A DNA stretch of 47,129 nt. Source: an uncultured Clostridia bacterium (lineage in GTDB: Bacteria > Bacillota > Clostridia > Oscillospirales > Ruminococcaceae). The notes under the pieces were generated by a model that was not told where the DNA came from, ran no database searches, and saw only the letters and a list, made by a program, of their open reading frames with translations. The stretch spans positions 1 to 47,129 of the forward strand of contig CAMVGH010000007.1 of the NCBI GenBank assembly GCA_947166945.1, in the 5' to 3' direction. Below, one piece after another: positions 43,729 to 47,129 of this stretch; position 1 is the stretch's first letter; each line of letters opens with the position of its first letter. A program made the position numbers and the translations under genes.

Positions 43729-44949
43729 TTAAACAATTCTGTCAAGAAAATACAAAGGCACTCTCGCAAGCGTCGGCACAGCTTCAGGCTCTGCCGGCGC
43801 TTTTCCCGTAAACAGCGAAACAAGGGTTTTGCCTATCAGCTCTCCGGTATAAACCGCCTGATCTATGGAATTTCCGTGAGAGCCGACTTCGATCAGCAGC
43901 GCACCTTTCGATACCTGCTGGTTGTACTGGCAGTACTGGAACAGTACAGGACGGGTAAGAGTCGGATACAGTTTCTCCGCTTCCTGCTGTATCTCACAGG
44001 CAAAATGAAAATTGTCGATAAAATCCGGAACGTCATAATTCCCGTCATCAGCCGCGCAGATCATCATGAACTGCGCGGCTTTTCTTCCGTTTATCTCAGA
44101 TACAGCACTGACCCGGGTACCGTCCGCGTACTCTATCGCGTCCCTGTGAACATCGAATACCGCCTTTATGGACGGGTATTCCGAAAGCAGTCCCACAACC
44201 GAATCAAGACTTCTTGTGTATGCGCCGGTGTAAGGTACATCATATACCGTGCAGTCATGTATAACAGAAATACCTGCTCCGGCAAGCTGCTCTGCTATCG
44301 CTTCGCCCACAGCGACCACACTGTTGTCCGGAGAGAGAGATCTGCTGGTATAGCTCGCGTCGTACCAGTCCTTATCATACGGCTCATAGCTTTCCGAAGT
44401 ATGGGTATGCATTATAAGTATCTGCGGTTCGTCTGAATACTGCCCGACAGACAGTCCGCTTGCTACGGTACTTTCATATTCAACATCTTCCGCGGGAATA
44501 TCAGTACAGTTACGAACCTGTCCGCCGCCCGGGAGTGATATGTATTCCGGACCGTTCCCGCGTCCTAAGTGTTCTTCCGCAACTTTCCCGCTGTGAACGG
44601 TATAGACAGAAAGATCTTCAGAGGTATCGTTCATGTTCAGCGTAAGCCTGTAATTTATATCCGGAACTGTCACTTCCTCCGGCTCGACAGACTGTTCCGG
44701 CTCCGCCTCAGGAACAGGAATAGCGGTCACAGCCGGTACGGTAGTTTCCTGTTCCGGCCCGGCAATATAAAGAATATTCTCCGCACATTCGTTCATATTT
44801 TCAACAGCCGGAAATGTTCCTATCGTATCCCTGTCATGTCCGACACCGGAGCCGAAAACAGCTACAAGTCCCAGCGGAGCCGCAGATACAGCCGATGCTG
44901 CCGCAATTGCCGCTATCTTACGGCGGACAGATGTTCCGATCACTCGCAT
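43729..44949 (-). CDS. spoIIP: Stage II sporulation protein P (SpoIIP)
   Basis: A 406-residue membrane-anchored peptidoglycan amidase/endopeptidase needed for forespore engulfment. An N-terminal TM segment (about 12-32) precedes a variable region, then the SpoIIP domain with ILIMHTHTSESYEP, FDVHRDA and LLIEVGSHGNS, which carry the metal-binding His and Glu residues. It follows gpr in the same direction, 79 bases away, as in Bacillus. Its end is 3 bases from the convergent synthetase gene, with no terminator between them. Confidence 0.95.
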   Translation of the reverse strand: MRVIGTSVRRKIAAIAAASAVSAAPLGLVAVFGSGVGHDRDTIGTFPAVENMNECAENILYIAGPEQETTVPAVTAIPVPEAEPEQSVEPEEVTVPDINYRLTLNMNDTSEDLSVYTVHSGKVAEEHLGRGNGPEYISLPGGGQVRNCTDIPAEDVEYESTVASGLSVGQYSDEPQILIMHTHTSESYEPYDKDWYDASYTSRSLSPDNSVVAVGEAIAEQLAGAGISVIHDCTVYDVPYTGAYTRSLDSVVGLLSEYPSIKAVFDVHRDAIEYADGTRVSAVSEINGRKAAQFMMICAADDGNYDVPDFIDNFHFACEIQQEAEKLYPTLTRPVLFQYCQYNQQVSKGALLIEVGSHGNSIDQAVYTGELIGKTLVSLFTGKAPAEPEAVPTLARVPLYFLDRIV

Positions 44950-45028
44950 ATTTCATCATCTCCCGAACAAAATCATCTGTCATAATTTTATTCGGGTTTG
45001 TCCGGAAATATGATTATATCAGCTATAT

Positions 45029-45814
45029 TTAAAGCAGGATCAGCGAACGGAGTTCCTCTTCCGACAATCCCGGATTCAATGCGCAGCTTACTGCTGTTCC
45101 TATAACTTCCGCCAGTCTTCCGGTTTCAATGTCGATATTTCGCGGTGTGACCATAAGCCCGCTTTGTGTTTCCGCTCCGGTCATACTGTCAAGATCAATT
45201 ACAGTCGGTACCCCGATCGCTATGACAGGTACGCCGACCGTATCTCTGTTCAGTGCTTCGCGGTCATTTCCCACACCGCTTCCAGGAGATATACCCGTAT
45301 CTGTGATCTGTATAGTTGTGCATAATCTGTCGGTCTCTGCACACGCAAGGCTGTCTATCGCGATCACGGAACAGGCGTGGATATATCCGGCTATGCATGA
45401 TATACGATCCCGGCTCTCCATGCCTGTTTTTCCTGTAACGCCGGTTTCAAGAACAAATACTTTTCTCATGCCAAGCTCTTTGAAATCCCTATGTCCGGAA
45501 AGATGAGCCGTGGCAGGAATGTATCTCAGAGACTTCGGTCCGAGGCTGTCGGAACATATATTCTCATTACCGAGACCGGCAACAAGAACACTGCCTTCCG
45601 GAATAAACGTCCGTAGAAGATCTGTGAGACATTTCCGTACATCACCCTGCTGTGTGAACAGGGTAACATACCGTCCGGCTGAGATCCCTTCCCGGTGTTC
45701 TGCCGCCGTTACTTCATGAAAGCGGGTTCCGTGGATCTCCCCGCTGCGTGCGAAAGAGGACTCTTCCATATCTCTGAGCTCTGCCGCTTCATATATAAGA
45801 TCGGATCTTCGCAT
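45029..45814 (-). CDS. gpr: GPR endopeptidase (spore germination protease)
   Basis: A 261-residue aspartic-type protease that degrades small acid-soluble spore proteins at germination. Motifs include VAGLGNENICSDSLGPKS, VFVLETGVTGKTGMES and VIAIDSLACAETDRLCTTIQITDTGISPGSGVGN, typical of GPR, with the catalytic aspartates in SDSLGPK and IDSLA. The protein is somewhat shorter than the Bacillus form, mainly at the C-terminus. AAGGAG precedes the ATG. Divergent from rpsT and followed by spoIIP, a conserved Firmicute arrangement. Confidence 0.95.
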   Translation of the reverse strand: MRRSDLIYEAAELRDMEESSFARSGEIHGTRFHEVTAAEHREGISAGRYVTLFTQQGDVRKCLTDLLRTFIPEGSVLVAGLGNENICSDSLGPKSLRYIPATAHLSGHRDFKELGMRKVFVLETGVTGKTGMESRDRISCIAGYIHACSVIAIDSLACAETDRLCTTIQITDTGISPGSGVGNDREALNRDTVGVPVIAIGVPTVIDLDSMTGAETQSGLMVTPRNIDIETGRLAEVIGTAVSCALNPGLSEEELRSLILL

Positions 45815-45860
45815 ATATATTTTTCTCCTTAAAAAATTTCAAAAAATTTCAAAAAAACTA

Positions 45861-45889
45861 TTGCTTTTTTTGGAAAGCTGTGATATAAT
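45861..45889 (+). promoter_or_regulatory. Extended -10 promoter for rpsT
   Basis: TTGCTT (45861-45866), a 17-base spacer, TGA-TATAAT (-10 at 45884-45889). Upstream A6-7/TTTC repeats at 45834-45857 may act as an UP element. Confidence 0.75.
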
Positions 45890-45935
45890 ATGATGTATTG
45901 TAAATATGCTATTAATTTAAGGAGGTGCAAACAAA

Positions 45936-46175
45936 GTGCCGAATATCAAATCCGCAAAGAAAAGAGTACTGGTAACAAAGGTAAGAAATGAGCGCAATAA
46001 GGCTGCAAAATCCGAGTTAAAGACAGTTCTCAAGAAGGCAAGAGCTGAAGGTGCAGCTCCCGAGGCAGTCAAGAGTGCAACTATTGCTCTCGATAAGGCT
46101 GCGGGCAAGGGCTATATCCACAAGAACAAGGCTGCAAGGATCAAGTCGAGACTTGCTAAGAACGCTAACGCATAA
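45936..46175 (+). CDS. rpsT: Ribosomal protein S20
   Basis: A 79-residue, lysine-rich, helical 30S subunit protein. It starts [20 protein letters not shown], the S20 N-terminus, and has the [23 protein letters not shown]-terminal signature. The start codon is GTG at 45936, fixed by GGAGGTG 8 bases upstream and by conservation. E. coli S20 also uses a weak start that is linked to autogenous control. It is monocistronic with its own promoter and terminator. Confidence 0.97.
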   Translation: MPNIKSAKKRVLVTKVRNERNKAAKSELKTVLKKARAEGAAPEAVKSATIALDKAAGKGYIHKNKAARIKSRLAKNANA

Positions 46176-46193
46176 ACTTCATTTCAGAGATAC

Positions 46194-46233
46194 ACGTGCA
46201 CTTCCCTTTCGGGAGATGCACGTTTTCTTTTTG
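46194..46233 (+). terminator. Intrinsic terminator of rpsT
   Basis: ACGTGCA (46194-46200) with TGCACGT (46217-46223), one mismatch, then TTCCC/GGGAG around a TTTC loop, followed by TTTCTTTTT. Confidence 0.85.
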
Positions 46234-46290
46234 TCTCTCTGTGTACACTTTATTATTCTCCGTGAACAAAGAAAATATTACTTGTTCATA

Positions 46291-46319
46291 TTGACAAATC
46301 ACAAAGATAGCAATATAAT
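46291..46319 (+). promoter_or_regulatory. Sigma-A promoter for nrdD
   Basis: TTGACA (46291-46296), a 17-base spacer and TATAAT (46314-46319), both perfect. The first NrdR box overlaps its -10. Confidence 0.85.
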
Positions 46320-46360
46320 ATATATTGTTCGCGTTATTATACGCAACCACAATATATAGT
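46318..46360 (+). promoter_or_regulatory. Tandem NrdR boxes upstream of nrdD
   Basis: The NrdR core is CWATATATWGW. ATATATATTGT (46318-46328) matches 10 of 11 positions and CAATATATAGT (46350-46360) matches all. Their starts are 32 bases apart, three helical turns, the spacing typical of paired NrdR sites. NrdR should repress nrdD when ATP or dATP is high. Confidence 0.8.
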
Positions 46361-46401
46361 GGTCAGATATGTAATATTATGTATCGGGAGGAGACCGGAA
46401 A

Positions 46402-47129
46402 ATGATCACAAAGATCCGTAAAAGAGACGGACGTACAGCGCCATTCAATATCCAGAAAATAGCCGACGCTATCTACAAAGCTGCCAATGCGGTGGGAGGA
46501 AAGGACTATAATTCAGCACTCGCGCTTGCCGAGACAGTCTGTAAAGAACTTGAAAAAGAGTTCGACGGCGAGAATATCCCGACCGTCGAACAGGTACAGG
46601 ATACAGTAGAAAAAGTTCTTGTCGAGAACGGTCATGCAAAAACCGCAAAAGCGTATATTTTATACAGATCCGACAGGACACGTATCCGTGAGATGAATAC
46701 ATCTCTTATGAAAATATATGAGGACCTTACTTTCAAGTCCGCCGAGGACTGCGATATAAAACGTGAAAACGCAAATATCGACGGCGATACCGCTATGGGT
46801 ACCATGCTCAAATACGGTTCCGAAGGCGCAAAGCAGTTCAATGAGATGTATGTGCTCGCTCCCGAACATTCCAAAGCTCATATCGAGGGAGATATACAGA
46901 TACATGACCTTGACTTCCTCGCGCTTACCACTACCTGCTGCCAGATAGATCTGCTCAAACTGTTCAAGGACGGATTTTCCACCGGACACGGTTTCCTTCG
47001 CGAACCAAACAGCATAGGCAGTTACTCCGCACTCGCCTGCATTGCTATCCAGTCCAATCAGAACGACCAGCACGGAGGTCAGTCTATACCGAATTTTGAC
47101 TATGCTATGGCAGAGGGCGTCAAAAAGAC
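46402..47129 (+). CDS. nrdD: Anaerobic ribonucleoside-triphosphate reductase, N-terminal part (3' end outside window)
   Basis: The first 242 codons of class III ribonucleotide reductase, which makes dNTPs without oxygen via a glycyl radical. The ATP-cone allosteric domain occupies about residues 1-95 (KIRKRDGRTAPFNIQKIADAIYKA). The core begins with ANIDGDTAMGTMLKYGSEGAKQFNEMYVL, then IHDLDFLALTTTCCQIDL and NDQHGGQSIPNFDYAMA. GGGAGGAG precedes the ATG. The glycyl radical region and the activase gene nrdG would lie beyond the window. Control by NrdR is supported by the two boxes upstream. Confidence 0.95.
   Translation, partial: MITKIRKRDGRTAPFNIQKIADAIYKAANAVGGKDYNSALALAETVCKELEKEFDGENIPTVEQVQDTVEKVLVENGHAKTAKAYILYRSDRTRIREMNTSLMKIYEDLTFKSAEDCDIKRENANIDGDTAMGTMLKYGSEGAKQFNEMYVLAPEHSKAHIEGDIQIHDLDFLALTTTCCQIDLLKLFKDGFSTGHGFLREPNSIGSYSALACIAIQSNQNDQHGGQSIPNFDYAMAEGVKK

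Noticed and set aside
45815-45935. Sigma-F or sigma-G promoter for gpr
   Set aside because: Expected in this gap, but no convincing -35/-10 pair was found among the A/T runs.

Overview
The window reads as chromosome of a low-to-mid GC anaerobic Firmicute of the Clostridia, most like the Ruminococcus / Oscillospiraceae group. The evidence is a GH26 beta-mannanase, sporulation genes (spoIVA with a SipL-like partner, gpr-spoIIP), an anaerobic ribonucleotide reductase, strong AGGAGG-type ribosome binding sites and many clean TTGACA-N17-TATAAT promoters. The species assignment is inference. No tRNA, rRNA, CRISPR array or intact transposase was seen.

Layout. 1-2133 (+): 3' part of a GH26 mannanase and an aldose-epimerase-like protein. 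2176-8679 (-): tmcAL, a GNAT acetyltransferase, an EF-G/Tet(M)-like GTPase fused to a C-terminal NYN (YacP/Rae1-like) nuclease domain, and polyphosphate kinase ppk1, whose stop overlaps the GTPase start. 8895-10853 (+): a membrane EAL c-di-GMP phosphodiesterase. 10905-15250 (-): an operon of response regulator, histidine kinase, RluA-type pseudouridine synthase and GT4 glycosyltransferase, behind a structured leader holding an intrinsic terminator. 15542-17284 (-): an XRE regulator, a DUF896 protein and a degenerate kinase-like protein, with repeated GAACG dyads in and behind the promoter. 17566-26729 (+): an arginine biosynthesis cluster, argG, flavoprotein, argH, GNAT, argC, argJ, argB, argD, argF, covering glutamate to arginine apart from carbamoyl phosphate synthesis. 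26774-29314 (+): a frameshifted transglutaminase-like surface protein, a DUF308 membrane protein and a 54-residue ORF. 29351-32405 (-): spoIVA and a SipL-like gene. 32614-32825 (+): a prepilin gene with an internal deletion that still has its promoter and terminator. 32890-35435 (-): a membrane diguanylate cyclase and a HAD phosphatase. 35488-35742: two tandem cloverleaf-like palindromic modules. 35780-36598 (+): an RlmA-type rRNA methyltransferase. 36588-38976 (-): a membrane-anchored GH25 muramidase and a Ca/Na antiporter. 39184-43725 (+): cardiolipin synthase, endonuclease III, an HTH-cupin regulator and an acyl-CoA synthetase interrupted by an in-frame TAG. 43729-45814 (-): spoIIP and gpr. 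45936-46175 (+): rpsT. 46402-end (+): nrdD, truncated by the window edge and preceded by tandem NrdR boxes.

The most unusual items are the tandem cloverleaf element at 35488-35742, directly downstream of a near-consensus promoter and upstream of an rRNA methyltransferase gene, and the fusion of a ribosome-protection-type GTPase to a Rae1-like nuclease domain (4019-6598). Three genes carry single visible lesions (frameshift, nonsense codon, internal deletion). Either the lineage is undergoing gene decay, or some of these are sequence errors.
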